Positions 38,112 through 48,639 of a DNA stretch of 64,000 nucleotides are shown in pieces. The notes beneath the pieces were generated by a model. The model was not told the DNA's origin. It saw only the letters and a list, made by a program, of their open reading frames with translations, and ran no database searches. A program made the position numbers and the translations under genes. Position 1 is the first letter of the stretch. Every line of letters begins with the position of its first letter. This stretch comes from Marinobacter sp. LA51 (GTDB taxonomy: Bacteria > Pseudomonadota > Gammaproteobacteria > Pseudomonadales > Oleiphilaceae). The stretch covers positions 620,001-684,000 of the forward strand of contig NZ_AP028070.1 of NCBI RefSeq assembly GCF_030297175.1, in the 5' to 3' direction.

Positions 38112-39308
38112 GTGTCTAAAGAAAAATTTGACCGTAGTAAACCGCACTTGAACGTTGGCACCATTGGTCACGTTGACCATGGTAAGACCACACTGACCGC
38201 CGCTCTGACTCGTGTATGTCACGAAGTTTGGGGTACAGGTTCTGCGAGTGCATTCGATCAGATCGATAACGCTCCGGAAGAGAAAGCGCGTGGTATCACC
38301 ATCGCCACTTCTCACGTTGAGTACGACTCCCCGACTCGTCACTACGCACACGTAGATTGCCCGGGCCACGCTGACTATGTGAAGAACATGATCACTGGTG
38401 CGGCGCAGATGGACGGCGCGATCCTGGTTTGCTCCGCAGCTGACGGCCCCATGCCGCAGACTCGTGAGCACATCCTGCTGTCTCGTCAGGTTGGCGTTCC
38501 GTTCATCGTTGTGTTCCTGAACAAAGCGGACATGGTTGATGACGAAGAGCTGCTCGAGCTGGTTGAGATGGAAGTTCGTGATCTGCTGAGCCAGTACGAC
38601 TTCCCGGGCGACGACACTCCGATCGTTACCGGTTCCGCGCTGATGGCGCTGGAAGGTAAGGACGACAACGAGATGGGTACTACCGCTGTTAAGAAGCTGG
38701 TAGAAGCCCTGGACGAGTACATCCCTGAGCCAGAGCGTGCTATCGATCAGCCGTTCCTGATGCCGATCGAGGACGTGTTCTCCATCTCGGGTCGTGGTAC
38801 CGTTGTGACCGGTCGTGTTGAGCGTGGCGTTATTAAGGTTGGTGAAGAGATCGAGATTGTTGGTATCAAAGATACCGTCAAGACGACTTGCACCGGCGTT
38901 GAGATGTTCCGCAAGCTGCTGGACGAAGGCCGTGCTGGTGAGAACGTTGGTGTTCTGCTGCGTGGTACCAAGCGTGACGACGTTGAGCGTGGTCAGGTTC
39001 TGTGTAAGCCGGGCTCCATCAAGCCGCACACCAAGTTTGAGTGCGAAGTGTACGTATTGAGCAAGGACGAAGGTGGTCGTCATACTCCGTTCTTCAAGGG
39101 CTACCGTCCTCAGTTCTACTTCCGTACCACCGACGTAACTGGTTCCTGTGAACTGCCGGAAGGCGTGGAAATGGTTATGCCGGGTGACAACGTGAAGATG
39201 AGCGTTACCCTGATCGCTCCGATCGCCATGGAAGATGGCCTGCGCTTCGCGATTCGCGAAGGTGGTCGTACCGTTGGTGCCGGCGTGGTCGCCAAGATCA
39301 TCGAGTAA
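38112..39308 (+). CDS. tuf: Elongation factor Tu, copy 2
   Basis: 398 aa from GTG 38112. The amino acid sequence equals copy 1 (21536-22732). At the DNA level the copies differ mainly in the first ten codons and at about a dozen scattered third positions in the second half; the stretch 38150-38520 is identical. This is the usual tufA place after fusA. Two identical copies maintained by gene conversion support high EF-Tu output. Confidence 0.98.
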   Translation: MSKEKFDRSKPHLNVGTIGHVDHGKTTLTAALTRVCHEVWGTGSASAFDQIDNAPEEKARGITIATSHVEYDSPTRHYAHVDCPGHADYVKNMITGAAQMDGAILVCSAADGPMPQTREHILLSRQVGVPFIVVFLNKADMVDDEELLELVEMEVRDLLSQYDFPGDDTPIVTGSALMALEGKDDNEMGTTAVKKLVEALDEYIPEPERAIDQPFLMPIEDVFSISGRGTVVTGRVERGVIKVGEEIEIVGIKDTVKTTCTGVEMFRKLLDEGRAGENVGVLLRGTKRDDVERGQVLCKPGSIKPHTKFECEVYVLSKDEGGRHTPFFKGYRPQFYFRTTDVTGSCELPEGVEMVMPGDNVKMSVTLIAPIAMEDGLRFAIREGGRTVGAGVVAKIIE

Positions 39309-39326
39309 GTCACTCGTGTGATCAGG

Positions 39327-39357
39327 AAAAAGGGGCTGAATTATTCAGCCCCTTTTT
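39327..39357 (+). terminator. str operon terminator
   Basis: AAAAAGGGGCTGAA (39327-39340), loop TTA, TTCAGCCCCTTTTT (39344-39357): a perfect 14-bp stem with a T run. Confidence 0.95.
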
Positions 39358-39406
39358 CTGTTTCAGTCGCGATGCTTGTGCCTGACCCGGTCAAACAGGA
39401 TGCCTG

Positions 39407-39435
39407 TTGACAGGGTTGGGTATTATGCATACAAT
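39407..39435 (+). promoter_or_regulatory. S10 operon promoter
   Basis: TTGACA (39407-39412), 17 bases, TACAAT (39430-39435), an almost perfect sigma70 site. It lies 50 bases after the tuf terminator. The -35 forms the end of the inverted repeat GTCAAACAGG-ATG-CCTGTTGAC (39390-39411). Confidence 0.85.
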
Positions 39436-39496
39436 GCGGCTCCTTTTTTTGAAGGTCGGCTAACAAGTAGCTGCTACGAGTGGAGTTTGGTGCATC

Positions 39497-39808
39497 ATGC
39501 AAAGCCAAAAAATTCGAATCCGGTTGAAGGCGTTTGATTATCGCCTGATCGACCAGTCCACACAGGAGATCGTCGATACCGCGAAGCGGACCGGCGCTCA
39601 GGTGCGTGGACCTATCCCTCTGCCGACGCGGAAGGAAAAGTACACCATCCTGGTTTCTCCGCACGTCAACAAAGACGCGCGCGACCAGTATGAAATTCGT
39701 ACGCATAAGCGTTTGCTCGACATCGTTGAGCCGACGGAAAAGACAGTAGATGCTTTGATGAAGTTGGACCTGGCAGCAGGTGTAGACGTTCAGATCAGCC
39801 TCGGCTAA
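39497..39808 (+). CDS. rpsJ: 30S ribosomal protein S10
   Basis: 103 aa. A 30S head protein that also acts as NusE with NusB at boxA in rRNA antitermination. Blocks: [61 protein letters not shown]. It is first in the S10 operon, with a leader of about 55 bases after the promoter. The long S10 leader of E. coli, where L4 acts, is not evident. Confidence 0.98.
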   Translation: MQSQKIRIRLKAFDYRLIDQSTQEIVDTAKRTGAQVRGPIPLPTRKEKYTILVSPHVNKDARDQYEIRTHKRLLDIVEPTEKTVDALMKLDLAAGVDVQISLG

Positions 39809-39884
39809 TACCGCCAGGTATTAGTCTGTGTAACTGTCATAAGGCCATAGAGGGTGCGAGCCCCGTACACTTAAGAGGTGAAAC

Positions 39885-40523
39885 ATGGCAATTGGTGTTG
39901 TCGGTCGTAAGGCCGGTATGACCCGTATTTTTACGGAAGATGGGCAGGCACTGCCCGTAACGGTAATCGAGGTTGAACCTAACCGGATTACCCAACTTAA
40001 AACTCTTGAAAGCGATGGCTACCGTGCCGTTCAGGTCACTGTAGGTGCCCGTCGTTCCTCACGTGTAACCAAGAGTGAAGCTGGTCACTATGCTAAGGCG
40101 GGTGTTGAAGCCGGTCGTGGTATGTGGGAATTCCGTCTGGCTGAAGGCGAGGGCGAAGACCTGGCCGCCGGCGGCGAGATCACAGCTTCAATCTTTGAAG
40201 ACGGTCAGGTGGTTGACGCCATCGGTCGGTCCAAAGGTAAGGGTTTTCAGGGCGGCGTAAAGCGTTGGAACTTCTCCATGCAAGACGCTACTCACGGTAA
40301 CTCCCTCTCTCACCGTGCTCCGGGCTCCATTGGTCAGAACCAGACTCCGGGTAAGGTATTCAAAGGCAAGAAGATGGCGGGCCAGATGGGTAATGCGCAA
40401 GTAACTGTGCAGAACCTGAAAATTGTCCGTGTCGACGCCGAGCGCAACCTGCTGCTGGTGAGTGGTGCCGTACCCGGTGCTACTGGCGGCGACGTTGTCA
40501 TCAAGCCTGCAGTTAAAGCCTGA
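39885..40523 (+). CDS. rplC: 50S ribosomal protein L3
   Basis: 212 aa. An early assembly protein whose loop reaches the peptidyl-transferase centre. [28 protein letters not shown] opens it. [11 protein letters not shown] and [34 protein letters not shown] include the loop carrying the Gln that PrmB methylates in E. coli. Confidence 0.98.
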   Translation: MAIGVVGRKAGMTRIFTEDGQALPVTVIEVEPNRITQLKTLESDGYRAVQVTVGARRSSRVTKSEAGHYAKAGVEAGRGMWEFRLAEGEGEDLAAGGEITASIFEDGQVVDAIGRSKGKGFQGGVKRWNFSMQDATHGNSLSHRAPGSIGQNQTPGKVFKGKKMAGQMGNAQVTVQNLKIVRVDAERNLLLVSGAVPGATGGDVVIKPAVKA

Positions 40524-40534
40524 GGAGCGGTGCG

Positions 40535-41140
40535 ATGGAATTGACTATTACAGGTAGCGGCAAGGGAATTTCTGTTTCCGACGCTGCATTTGCCAAAGAT
40601 TTTAACGAGTCGCTGGTGCACCAGGTTGTTACTGCTTATATGGCAGCTGGCCGCCAAGGTACCAAGGCTCAAAAGACGCGTTCTGAAGTCAGCGGTGGTG
40701 GTAAGAAGCCATGGCGTCAGAAGGGCACTGGTCGTGCCCGTGCTGGTACTATCCGCAGCCCAATCTGGCGCGCCGGTGGTGTTACCTTTGCAGCCAAGCC
40801 TCGCGGTTTTGAGCAAAAGGTAAACCGGAAGATGTACCGCGCAGCAATGCGTTCTATTTTTTCTGAGCTGGTTCGCCAAGAGCGTCTGGTAGTTGTTGAT
40901 GAGTTGAATGTCGACAGCCCGAAGACCAAGGCGTTCACCGCTAAGCTGAAGGATCTCGGAGTAAGCAATGCGCTGATCCTGTCTGAAAGCGTTGAGCAGA
41001 ACCTGCACCTTGCTTCACGCAACATCCCGCACGTTGATGTTCGTGATATCGCAGGTCTTGATCCGGTTAGCCTGGTTGCTCACGACAGCGTCGTGATCAC
41101 TGTGCCTGCTCTGAAGAAGATCGAGGAGATGCTGGGATGA
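40535..41140 (+). CDS. rplD: 50S ribosomal protein L4
   Basis: 201 aa. It lines the exit tunnel and in E. coli represses the S10 operon. The tunnel-loop block [23 protein letters not shown] is wild type in the macrolide-resistance region. The C-terminus [22 protein letters not shown] overlaps rplW by 4 bases (ATGA). Confidence 0.98.
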   Translation: MELTITGSGKGISVSDAAFAKDFNESLVHQVVTAYMAAGRQGTKAQKTRSEVSGGGKKPWRQKGTGRARAGTIRSPIWRAGGVTFAAKPRGFEQKVNRKMYRAAMRSIFSELVRQERLVVVDELNVDSPKTKAFTAKLKDLGVSNALILSESVEQNLHLASRNIPHVDVRDIAGLDPVSLVAHDSVVITVPALKKIEEMLG

Positions 41141-41430
41141 ATCAGGAGCGTATTTACAAGGTCCTGCTTGGACCGCACGTATCTGAGAAAGCTTCTCTGG
41201 TGGCCGAGCACGGCCAGGTAGTGTTTCGGGTAGCCCCGGACGCAACCAAGCCCGAGATCAAGAAAGCCGTTGAGCAACTGTTCAACGTCACCGTCGAAGG
41301 TGTTCAGGTTCTGAACCGTAAGGGTAAGCTCAAGCGCACTATCCGCGGGTTCGGCAAGCGTAATGACATTCGTAAGGCTTACGTAAAGCTGGCTGAAGGT
41401 CAGGACATCGATTTTCTGGATGTGGAATAA
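41137..41430 (+). CDS. rplW: 50S ribosomal protein L23
   Basis: 97 aa. At the tunnel exit, it docks trigger factor and [20 protein letters not shown] opens it and [19 protein letters not shown] is the conserved hairpin. It starts inside the rplD stop, showing translational coupling. Confidence 0.97.
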   Translation: MNQERIYKVLLGPHVSEKASLVAEHGQVVFRVAPDATKPEIKKAVEQLFNVTVEGVQVLNRKGKLKRTIRGFGKRNDIRKAYVKLAEGQDIDFLDVE

Positions 41431-41447
41431 GGTAAAGGGGTCGTAAT

Positions 41448-42275
41448 ATGCCGATCGTCAAAACCAAACCAACATCTGCCGGACGCCGTCACGTTGTAAA
41501 GCTTTACAACCCGGATCTGCACACAGGGCGCCCTTACGAGCCGTTGGTAGAAAGAAAGAATAAGACGGGTGGACGTAATAATGCGGGTCGCATTACCACA
41601 CGTCACACTGGTGGTGGTCACAAGAAGCACTACCGTGTAATTGATTTTAAGCGGACCAAAGATGGTATCCCGGCGGTCATTGAGCGCCTGGAATACGATC
41701 CTAACCGCTCTGCGCACATTGCACTGGTCAAGTACGCCGATGGCGAGCGTCGTTACATTGTCGCTCCCAAAGGTATGCAGATCGGTGATCCTGTGCGCTC
41801 CGGTATCGACGCGCCGATTAAAGTGGGTAGCACGTTGCCGCTCCGGAATATTCCGGTCGGTTCCGTAATCCACTGCGTTGAACTCAAGCCTGGCAAAGGT
41901 GCTCAGCTGGCTCGCTCCGCGGGCGCATCCGTACAGCTAGTAGCGCGTGAAGGTGCATATGCCACCATCCGCCTGCGCTCAGGTGAAATGCGAAAGGTGC
42001 TTGTAGATTGCCGCGCAACGTTGGGTGAAGTATCCAACAGCGAGCACAGTCTCAAGCAGCTTGGTAAAGCGGGTGCATCACGTTGGCGCGGCAAACGCCC
42101 AACAGTACGTGGTGTTGCTATGAACCCAGTTGACCACCCACATGGTGGTGGTGAAGGGCGTACCTCTGGCGGACGTCACCCGGTTACTCCGTGGGGTGTT
42201 CCGACCAAAGGGCATAAGACTCGTAAGAACAAGCGTACTGATAAAATGATAGTACGTCGTCGTTCGGCCAAGTAA
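41448..42275 (+). CDS. rplB: 50S ribosomal protein L2
   Basis: 275 aa. It binds domain IV of 23S and supports peptidyl transfer. [26 protein letters not shown] and the C-terminal [26 protein letters not shown], which includes the functionally important His, are intact. Confidence 0.98.
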   Translation: MPIVKTKPTSAGRRHVVKLYNPDLHTGRPYEPLVERKNKTGGRNNAGRITTRHTGGGHKKHYRVIDFKRTKDGIPAVIERLEYDPNRSAHIALVKYADGERRYIVAPKGMQIGDPVRSGIDAPIKVGSTLPLRNIPVGSVIHCVELKPGKGAQLARSAGASVQLVAREGAYATIRLRSGEMRKVLVDCRATLGEVSNSEHSLKQLGKAGASRWRGKRPTVRGVAMNPVDHPHGGGEGRTSGGRHPVTPWGVPTKGHKTRKNKRTDKMIVRRRSAK

Positions 42276-42298
42276 ACGACTACATAGAGGTAATTGCT

Positions 42299-42574
42299 GT
42301 GCCACGTTCTTTAAAGAAAGGTCCTTTTATAGACCTGCATCTGTTGAAGAAGGTCGAGGCAGCTCTGGAAGCTAACGACAAGCGACCGATCAAGACCTGG
42401 TCGCGCCGGTCGACAGTATTTCCGGAGATGGTAGGCCTGACCATTGCAGTCCACAACGGCAAGCAGCACGTGCCGGTTTATGTCACCGAAGATATGGTTG
42501 GACATAAGCTGGGTGAGTTCGCGGCAACGCGTACTTATCGTGGTCATGCGGCCGACAAGAAAGCTAAACGCTGA
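42299..42574 (+). CDS. rpsS: 30S ribosomal protein S19
   Basis: 91 aa, GTG start ([20 protein letters not shown]). A head protein that forms a complex with S13 and contacts the A-site finger. [43 protein letters not shown] is diagnostic in its middle part. Confidence 0.97.
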   Translation: MPRSLKKGPFIDLHLLKKVEAALEANDKRPIKTWSRRSTVFPEMVGLTIAVHNGKQHVPVYVTEDMVGHKLGEFAATRTYRGHAADKKAKR

Positions 42575-42590
42575 TTGTGAGGGAATAGAA

Positions 42591-42923
42591 ATGGAAGTAG
42601 CAGCCAAGTATAAGGGCGCTAACCTCTCAGCTCAGAAAGCACGTCTTGTCGCTGACCAAGTACGCGGCAAGGCGGTTGAGGATGCCCTGAACATTCTGAC
42701 TTTCAGCCCAAAGAAGGCGGCGGTTGTACTCAAGAAAGCTCTTGAGTCTGCCATCGCTAACGCTGAGCACAACGAAGGTCTGGACGTTGACGAACTGCGG
42801 GTTTCCACCGTAATGGTGGATGAGGGTCCGACGCTCAAGCGAATCAAAGCTCGAGCCAAGGGGCGCGCTGACCGGATTTTCAAGCGCACCTGCCATATCA
42901 CCGTCAAGGTCGCCGACAAGTAG
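42591..42923 (+). CDS. rplV: 50S ribosomal protein L22
   Basis: 110 aa from ATG 42591 ([22 protein letters not shown]); the open frame upstream lies within rpsS. Its beta-hairpin ([22 protein letters not shown]) reaches the exit tunnel near L4. It is 16 bases after rpsS. Confidence 0.97.
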   Translation: MEVAAKYKGANLSAQKARLVADQVRGKAVEDALNILTFSPKKAAVVLKKALESAIANAEHNEGLDVDELRVSTVMVDEGPTLKRIKARAKGRADRIFKRTCHITVKVADK

Positions 42924-42934
42924 GAGATGCTCAG

Positions 42935-43618
42935 ATGGGTCATAAAGTAAATCCAACCGGCATTCGCCTGGGTGTGATCAAAGAGCACAACTCAGTCTGG
43001 TATGCCGACAAAAAGGAATACTCACAGAACCTGTTGAATGACATTCAGGTTCGTGAATTCCTCGACAAGCGTCTGGTTAAGGCGTCTGTCAGCAAGATTG
43101 TGATCGAGCGCCCTGCTCAGAACGCCCGTATCACGATCCATACTGCCCGTCCCGGTATTGTTATCGGTAAGAAGGGTGAAGATGTTGATCGTCTGCGTCG
43201 CGAAGTCAGCGACATGATGGGTGTGCCTGTGCACATCAACATCGAAGAAGTCCGCAAGCCGGACCTGGATGCCCGCCTGGTAGCGCAAAACGTTGCCGGT
43301 CAGCTGGAGCGTCGTGTGATGTTCCGTCGTGCTATGAAGCGCGCGGTACAGAACGCCATGCGTCAAGGCGCCAAGGGTATCAAGATCCAGGTAGGCGGTC
43401 GTCTCGGGGGTGCTGAAATTGCGCGTTCCGAGTGGTATCGCGAAGGTCGTGTACCTCTGCACACACTGCGTGCAGATATTGATTACGCAACCTACGAAGC
43501 GCATACCACTTACGGCGTAATCGGCGTCAAGGTATGGATCTTCAAAGGTGAGATTCTTGGTGGTATGGAGCAGGTCCGTGCTGACAAGAAAGCCTCTGGG
43601 AAGAAAGGTTCTAAGTAA
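42935..43618 (+). CDS. rpsC: 30S ribosomal protein S3
   Basis: 227 aa. A mRNA-entry helicase component with an N-terminal KH domain ([22 protein letters not shown], GxxG loop). The C-terminal half has [27 protein letters not shown] and a Lys-rich tail. rplP follows after 12 bases. Confidence 0.98.
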   Translation: MGHKVNPTGIRLGVIKEHNSVWYADKKEYSQNLLNDIQVREFLDKRLVKASVSKIVIERPAQNARITIHTARPGIVIGKKGEDVDRLRREVSDMMGVPVHINIEEVRKPDLDARLVAQNVAGQLERRVMFRRAMKRAVQNAMRQGAKGIKIQVGGRLGGAEIARSEWYREGRVPLHTLRADIDYATYEAHTTYGVIGVKVWIFKGEILGGMEQVRADKKASGKKGSK

Positions 43619-43630
43619 AGGGGCACTCTT

Positions 43631-44044
43631 ATGCTGCAACCAAAACGCACCAAATTTCGCAAGGTAATGAAAGGCCGTAATACCGGTCTTGCTCACCGCG
43701 CTAACAAGGTGAGCTTCGGTGAATACGGATTGAAAGCTACCAGTCGTGGGCGTATAACTGCGCGCCAGATTGAGGCAGCGCGTCGTACCATGACTCGTCG
43801 CATTAAGCGTGGCGGGAAGATCTGGATCCGGGTATTCCCGGACAAGCCGATCACTGGTAAGCCGCTGGAAGTACGAATGGGTAAAGGTAAGGGTTCTGTC
43901 GAGTATTGGGTCGCTGAAATTCAGCCAGGCCGCATGCTCTACGAGATGGAAGGTGTATCTGAGGAAATCGCTCGTGATGCCTTCACTCTCGCTGCGGCCA
44001 AACTGCCGGTACAGACCACCTTTGTAACGAGGACGGTGATGTGA
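43631..44044 (+). CDS. rplP: 50S ribosomal protein L16
   Basis: 137 aa. It orients A-site tRNA at the peptidyl-transferase centre. [21 protein letters not shown] opens it; [28 protein letters not shown] is the core. The stop TGA shares one base with the rpmC start ATG (TGATG context). Confidence 0.98.
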   Translation: MLQPKRTKFRKVMKGRNTGLAHRANKVSFGEYGLKATSRGRITARQIEAARRTMTRRIKRGGKIWIRVFPDKPITGKPLEVRMGKGKGSVEYWVAEIQPGRMLYEMEGVSEEIARDAFTLAAAKLPVQTTFVTRTVM

Positions 44045-44235
44045 TGAAAGCAACAGAGCTGCGTGAAAAGTCAGTCGAGGAGCTGAACAAAGAGCTGATC
44101 GACCTCCTGAAGGAGCAGTTCAACCTGCGCATGCGTAAGGCGACAGGTCAGCTGAATCAGTCTCACCTTCTCGGCAAGGTGAAACGTGAGATTGCTCGCG
44201 TGAAAACAGTATTGAATGAAAAGGCAGGACAGTGA
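44044..44235 (+). CDS. rpmC: 50S ribosomal protein L29
   Basis: 63 aa from ATG 44044, equal in length to E. coli L29 ([20 protein letters not shown]). A GTG three bases earlier is in frame but lies within the rplP end. Two helices; located at the tunnel exit beside L23. Confidence 0.96.
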   Translation: MKATELREKSVEELNKELIDLLKEQFNLRMRKATGQLNQSHLLGKVKREIARVKTVLNEKAGQ

Positions 44236-44236
44236 C

Positions 44237-44503
44237 ATGACTGAAGCTACCCAAACTGCCAGAACTCTGAGCGGCAAGGTCGTGAGCAACAAGATGGAGA
44301 AATCCATCGTCGTTCTGGTCGAGCGTCAGGTGAAGCACCCTCTGTACGGTAAGTACATGAAGCGCTCAACCAAGATTCACGCTCACGATGAGAGTAATCA
44401 GTGTAACGTCGGTGACACTGTGACCATCCAGGAAACCCGTCCGGTCTCTAAGACCAAGAGCTGGGCCCTGGTGGAAGTCACCGAACGTGCATCCAAGGTG
44501 TAA
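44237..44503 (+). CDS. rpsQ: 30S ribosomal protein S17
   Basis: 88 aa from ATG 44237, one base past rpmC. An OB-fold 16S binder: [41 protein letters not shown]. It is the last gene of the S10 operon in the classic order. Confidence 0.96.
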   Translation: MTEATQTARTLSGKVVSNKMEKSIVVLVERQVKHPLYGKYMKRSTKIHAHDESNQCNVGDTVTIQETRPVSKTKSWALVEVTERASKV

Positions 44504-44518
44504 CGCCGGAGAACAACC

Positions 44519-44887
44519 ATGATTCAGACTCAAACAATGCTTGAAGTCGCGGATAACAGCGGTGCGCGTCAGGTGATGTGCATTAAGGTCCTGGGCGGTT
44601 CACATCGGCGTTATGCCAGCGTAGGGGATATCATCAAGGTTACCGTTAAGGAAGCCATCCCCCGCGGTAAAGTGAAGAAAGGCCAGGTCCTGAAGGCTGT
44701 GGTGGTGCGCACTCGTAAGGGTGTTCGCCGTCCCGACGGTTCGCTGATCCGTTTCGACGGAAACGCGGCGGTACTTCTGAACCCTCAGGACGCTCCCATT
44801 GGTACCCGTATCTTCGGACCGGTTACCCGTGAACTGCGTAATGAGAAGTTCATGAAAATTATTTCACTGGCACCCGAAGTACTTTAA
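44519..44887 (+). CDS. rplN: 50S ribosomal protein L14
   Basis: 122 aa, first of the spc-type genes. [27 protein letters not shown] and [23 protein letters not shown] are typical. At the subunit interface it contacts 16S h14. Only 15 bases separate it from rpsQ and no promoter is visible, so S10 and spc genes are probably one transcript. Confidence 0.98.
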   Translation: MIQTQTMLEVADNSGARQVMCIKVLGGSHRRYASVGDIIKVTVKEAIPRGKVKKGQVLKAVVVRTRKGVRRPDGSLIRFDGNAAVLLNPQDAPIGTRIFGPVTRELRNEKFMKIISLAPEVL

Positions 44888-44904
44888 AGGACCAGAGGCC
44901 GGTT

Positions 44905-45225
44905 ATGAAAAAGATCAAACGAGATGACGAAGTAATCGTCACCACGGGGAAAGATAAAGGCAAACGTGGTAAAGTCCTGAAGGTTCAGGACGATGGTCGA
45001 GTGCTTGTTTCTGGGATCAACATGATCAAGAAGCACACCAAACCTAACCCGATGCTGGGCACCCCAGGTGGCATCGTCGAAAAAGAAGCACCTATCCAGG
45101 CTTCCAACGTGGCTATTTTTAATCCGCAGACCGGCAAAGCCGATCGTGTTGGCTTCCAGACCAAGGAAGACGGCGCTAAAGTGCGGATCTTCAAGTCCAC
45201 GAACGAAGCTGTCGATAACCAGTAA
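44905..45225 (+). CDS. rplX: 50S ribosomal protein L24
   Basis: 106 aa. An assembly initiator with a KOW motif ([21 protein letters not shown]). The conserved [13 protein letters not shown] and [20 protein letters not shown] follow. Confidence 0.97.
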   Translation: MKKIKRDDEVIVTTGKDKGKRGKVLKVQDDGRVLVSGINMIKKHTKPNPMLGTPGGIVEKEAPIQASNVAIFNPQTGKADRVGFQTKEDGAKVRIFKSTNEAVDNQ

Positions 45226-45240
45226 GCGGTGGTGGTTACG

Positions 45241-45780
45241 ATGCTTAACATGAAAGAGCAGTACAGTAAGGAAGTGGTACCCGCCCTGCAGAAAGAGTTC
45301 AGCTACAAGAACATCATGCAGGTGCCGCGTATCGAAAAGATCACCCTTAACATGGGTGTCGGCGAAGCGGTTGGTGACAAGAAGCTGATTGAAAATGCCG
45401 TGGCGGATCTAGAGCGCCTGGCAGGTCAAAAGGTTGTTGTTACCAAGGCACGTAAATCCGTTGCGGGTTTCAAAATCCGTGAAGGTTGGCCGATCGGTTG
45501 CAAGGTTACTCTGCGCGGCGAGCGTATGTGGGACTTCTTTGATCGCCTGGTTCACATTGCGGTACCCCGCATTCGTGACTTCCGTGGTCTGAATCCCAAG
45601 TCGTTCGACGGTCGTGGTAACTACAGCATGGGTGTGCGTGAGCAGATCATTTTCCCTGAGATCGAGTACGACAAAGTCGACAAGATCCGTGGTCTGGACA
45701 TCACCATTACCACTACTGCCGGTACCGACGATGAAGGTCGTGAACTGCTGAAAGCCTTCGGCTTTCCGTTCAAGAAATAA
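45241..45780 (+). CDS. rplE: 50S ribosomal protein L5
   Basis: 179 aa from ATG 45241 ([14 protein letters not shown]), the same length as in E. coli; the GTG at 45229 would add four residues. It binds 5S rRNA and touches P-site t[17 protein letters not shown] ([18 protein letters not shown]) and [25 protein letters not shown] blocks are intact. In E. coli S8 represses spc at this gene. Confidence 0.97.
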   Translation: MLNMKEQYSKEVVPALQKEFSYKNIMQVPRIEKITLNMGVGEAVGDKKLIENAVADLERLAGQKVVVTKARKSVAGFKIREGWPIGCKVTLRGERMWDFFDRLVHIAVPRIRDFRGLNPKSFDGRGNYSMGVREQIIFPEIEYDKVDKIRGLDITITTTAGTDDEGRELLKAFGFPFKK

Positions 45781-45793
45781 AGGAACGAGTGTA

Positions 45794-46099
45794 ATGGCTA
45801 AGGTTTCCATGAAAAACCGTGAGCTGAAGCGCGAACAAACCGTTGCGAAATTTGCAGCGAAGCGTGCTGAGCTCAAGGCGATTATCAAGAACCCGAATAC
45901 CAGCGATGATGACCGTTGGGACGCACAGATGAAGCTGCAACAGCTTCCTCGCGATGCAAGCCCCTCGCGTCTTCGGAATCGTTGCCAGGTGACTGGTCGT
46001 CCCCACGGCGTTCTCCGCAAGTTCGAACTTTCACGGATTAAGCTCCGTGAGTACGGCATGCGCGGTGACGTTCCGGGCCTGACCAAGGCAAGCTGGTAA
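45794..46099 (+). CDS. rpsN: 30S ribosomal protein S14
   Basis: 101 aa, the long zinc-free form: no CxxC motif. [21 protein letters not shown] opens it and [28 protein letters not shown] closes it. An 88-base gap with two hairpins separates it from rpsH, the widest gap within the spc genes. Confidence 0.97.
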   Translation: MAKVSMKNRELKREQTVAKFAAKRAELKAIIKNPNTSDDDRWDAQMKLQQLPRDASPSRLRNRCQVTGRPHGVLRKFELSRIKLREYGMRGDVPGLTKASW

Positions 46100-46102
46100 G
46101 AT

Positions 46103-46159
46103 AGGCACCCTGACTTCGGTCAGGTGCCTGTTGGTAAGCGGTGCGGCACGCCGCTGCAC
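46103..46159 (+). promoter_or_regulatory. Tandem hairpins between rpsN and rpsH
   Basis: The first is AGGCACC(C)TGAC-TTCG-GTCAGGTGCCT (46103-46129), 11 bp with one bulged C and a stable TTCG tetraloop. The second is GTGCGGC-ACGCC-GCTGCAC (46141-46159). No T run follows either. They precede the rpsH ribosome site (CAGGAGCC), so control or mRNA processing is likelier than termination. Confidence 0.6.
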
Positions 46160-46187
46160 AACTAAAAAGATCAGGAGCCTCATACCA

Positions 46188-46580
46188 ATGAGTATGCAAG
46201 ACACGCTTGCGGATATGTTTACTCGTATTCGTAATGCACAGATGGCGTCTAAGACAGATGTTACGATGCCGTCTTCAAAGATGAAGATCTCCGTAGCCCA
46301 GGTCCTTAAGGACGAAGGTTACGTGGAAGACTTTTCCGTTTCAGCCGACGCGAAGCCCGAGCTGACGATCACTCTGAAATACTTCGGCGGCAAGCCGGTT
46401 ATTGAAGAGATCAAGCGGGTCAGCCGTCCGAGTCTGCGCCAGTACAACGGCGCTGGGGAACTACCGAAGGTATCCGGTGGTTTGGGAGTCGCGATTGTCT
46501 CAACGTCCAAGGGCGTTATGACAGACCGCGCCGCACGAGCTGCTGGCGTGGGTGGCGAAGTCATCTGCACCGTATTCTAG
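46188..46580 (+). CDS. rpsH: 30S ribosomal protein S8
   Basis: 130 aa from ATG 46188 ([18 protein letters not shown]), the E. coli length. It binds 16S h21 and is the known translational repressor of spc genes in E. coli. The C-terminal [28 protein letters not shown] is diagnostic. The open frame from 46131 covers the hairpin region and is not coding. Confidence 0.97.
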   Translation: MSMQDTLADMFTRIRNAQMASKTDVTMPSSKMKISVAQVLKDEGYVEDFSVSADAKPELTITLKYFGGKPVIEEIKRVSRPSLRQYNGAGELPKVSGGLGVAIVSTSKGVMTDRAARAAGVGGEVICTVF

Positions 46581-46589
46581 GAGATACAC

Positions 46590-47123
46590 ATGTCCAGGGT
46601 TGCCAATAATCCTGTCGTGCTGCCTTCCGGTGTTGAGGTTAAGCTGAACGGACAGGAAATTAGTGTAAAGGGCTCCAAAGGAGCACTTGAAATCACCATT
46701 CACCAAGCGGTCGAAGTAACGCAGGACGAAAACGTACTGCGCTTTGTTGCCCGCGATGGTGCTAAACAGTCCCGCGCTCTTGCTGGTACTACTCGTGCAC
46801 TGGTCAACAACATGGTGACTGGTGTATCCACAGGCTTTGAGCGCAAGCTCCAGCTGACGGGCGTAGGTTACCGTGCCCAGGCGCAAGGTAAGAAGCTCAA
46901 TCTGACACTGGGTTTTTCACACCCGGTTGAATATGAGCTGCCCGAGGGGATTACCGCAGAAACTCCGTCCAATACGGAAGTAGTTATCCGCGGTATCGAC
47001 AAGCAACAGGTTGGCCAGGTCGCTGCTGATGTCCGCGCGTTCCGTCCGCCCGAGCCTTATAAGGGTAAGGGTGTTCGTTATGCGGATGAGCAGGTCAGAC
47101 GCAAAGAAGCCAAGAAGAAATAA
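46590..47123 (+). CDS. rplF: 50S ribosomal protein L6
   Basis: 177 aa, two similar alpha/beta domains near the factor-binding site. [46 protein letters not shown] and [22 protein letters not shown] are intact. Confidence 0.98.
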   Translation: MSRVANNPVVLPSGVEVKLNGQEISVKGSKGALEITIHQAVEVTQDENVLRFVARDGAKQSRALAGTTRALVNNMVTGVSTGFERKLQLTGVGYRAQAQGKKLNLTLGFSHPVEYELPEGITAETPSNTEVVIRGIDKQQVGQVAADVRAFRPPEPYKGKGVRYADEQVRRKEAKKK

Positions 47124-47132
47124 GGCGGGACT

Positions 47133-47480
47133 ATGAGCGCGAATAACGAAAGATTGCGTCGCGCACGCAAAGTGCGCATGAAGATCCGTGAACTGGGTAC
47201 CAATCGCCTGTGCGTCCATCGCACACCGCGTCACATGTACGCCCAGGTTACGACTGCAGATGGCAGCAAAGTGCTGGCTTCTGCCTCCACGTTGGATAAG
47301 GAACTGCGCCAGGGTGCAACCGGTAACGTGGACGCTGCCAAGAAGGTCGGTCAGCTGATCGCTGAGCGTGCCAAGGCAGCAGGTGTTGAGCAGGTCGCTT
47401 TTGACCGCTCAGGTTACCGTTATCACGGCCGTATTCAGGCTCTGGCCGACGCAGCCCGTGAAGCTGGCTTGCAATTCTAA
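47133..47480 (+). CDS. rplR: 50S ribosomal protein L18
   Basis: 115 aa. It binds 5S rRNA with L5 and L25. [31 protein letters not shown] and the C-terminal [26 protein letters not shown] are typical. Confidence 0.97.
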   Translation: MSANNERLRRARKVRMKIRELGTNRLCVHRTPRHMYAQVTTADGSKVLASASTLDKELRQGATGNVDAAKKVGQLIAERAKAAGVEQVAFDRSGYRYHGRIQALADAAREAGLQF

Positions 47481-47492
47481 GAGGTGGAGAAG

Positions 47493-47993
47493 ATGAGCGT
47501 TAACGAACAGAAGGCGCCTGAGCTCCAGGAAAAGCTGGTTCAGGTCAATCGTGTCGCCAAAGTAGTAAAAGGTGGCCGTATTTTCGCCTTCACCGCACTG
47601 ACTGTAGTGGGTGATGGTAAAGGTCGCGTTGGTTTTGGTCGTGGCAAGGCGCGTGAAGTGCCGGTCGCTATCCAGAAGGCTATGGAAGCTGCGCGTAAAA
47701 ACATGGTTGATGTCCCGCTGGACGGTACTACTCTGCAGTACGCGGTGAAGGCACAGCATGGCGGCTCCAAGGTCTACATGCAGCCGGCTTCCGAAGGTAC
47801 CGGCATCATCGCCGGCGGCGCGATGCGCGCTGTACTGGAAGTGGCAGGTGTTCAGAACGTACTGTCCAAGTGTTACGGGTCTACCAACCCGGTCAACGTG
47901 GTACGTTCCACCATCAAGGGTCTCCAGGCAACGCAAGCGCCTGAAGATATCGCAGCCAAGCGCGGTAAGACCGTGGAAGAGATTCTGGGTTGA
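47493..47993 (+). CDS. rpsE: 30S ribosomal protein S5
   Basis: 166 aa from ATG 47493 ([17 protein letters not shown]); a GTG nine bases earlier is in frame. It affects decoding fidelity and mRNA unwinding. [32 protein letters not shown] covers the spectinomycin loop, which looks wild type. Confidence 0.97.
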   Translation: MSVNEQKAPELQEKLVQVNRVAKVVKGGRIFAFTALTVVGDGKGRVGFGRGKAREVPVAIQKAMEAARKNMVDVPLDGTTLQYAVKAQHGGSKVYMQPASEGTGIIAGGAMRAVLEVAGVQNVLSKCYGSTNPVNVVRSTIKGLQATQAPEDIAAKRGKTVEEILG

Positions 47994-47997
47994 AGTC

Positions 47998-48186
47998 ATG
48001 GCGAACGCAAAAACGATCAAAGTAACTCTGACCCGCAGCCCTATCGGCTGCCAGCCCAAGCACAAAGCATGTGTGAAGGGCCTGGGTCTTCGTAAAATCG
48101 GTCACACCGTGGAATTGGAAGATACACCTTCCATCCGCGGCATGATCAACCGGGTAGATTACCTGGTTCGGGTTGAGGAGAACTAA
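47998..48186 (+). CDS. rpmD: 50S ribosomal protein L30
   Basis: 62 aa from ATG 47998, four bases after rps[28 protein letters not shown] and [22 protein letters not shown] cover almost the whole protein. A small protein of the 23S domain II surface. Confidence 0.96.
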   Translation: MANAKTIKVTLTRSPIGCQPKHKACVKGLGLRKIGHTVELEDTPSIRGMINRVDYLVRVEEN

Positions 48187-48187
48187 G

Positions 48188-48622
48188 ATGCGTCTGAACG
48201 AACTTAGTCCGGAACCCGGTTCACGTCAGGCTCCTAAGCGAGTTGGTCGTGGTATCGGTAGCGGTCTCGGTAAAACCGGTGGTCGCGGTCACAAGGGTCT
48301 GAAGGCCCGTTCAGGTGGCAGCGTAGCTCCTGGTTTCGAGGGTGGTCAGCAGCCTCTGGCTCGTCGTCTGCCGAAGTTTGGTTTTACCTCTCGTCAGCAG
48401 CGTTACGTTGCCGAAATTCGCCTGAATGAACTGGCGAAGGTTGAAGGCGATGTGGTCGATCTGGAAGCTCTTAAAAAGGCGGATATCATTCGCGAAGAAA
48501 TTCGCGAAGCCAAGGTTATCCTGTCCGGCGAACTGAGCCGTGCAGTAACCGTTAAGGGCCTTCGGGTAACCAAAGGCGCACGCGAGGCAATTGCCGCCGC
48601 GGGTGGTAAAGTCGAAGACTAA
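48188..48622 (+). CDS. rplO: 50S ribosomal protein L15
   Basis: 144 aa from ATG 48188, one base after the rpmD stop; same length as in E. coli. The Gly-rich N-terminus ([21 protein letters not shown]) threads into 23[19 protein letters not shown] is diagnostic. Confidence 0.97.
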   Translation: MRLNELSPEPGSRQAPKRVGRGIGSGLGKTGGRGHKGLKARSGGSVAPGFEGGQQPLARRLPKFGFTSRQQRYVAEIRLNELAKVEGDVVDLEALKKADIIREEIREAKVILSGELSRAVTVKGLRVTKGAREAIAAAGGKVED

Positions 48623-48639
48623 GGCGAGTCGAGGACTAA

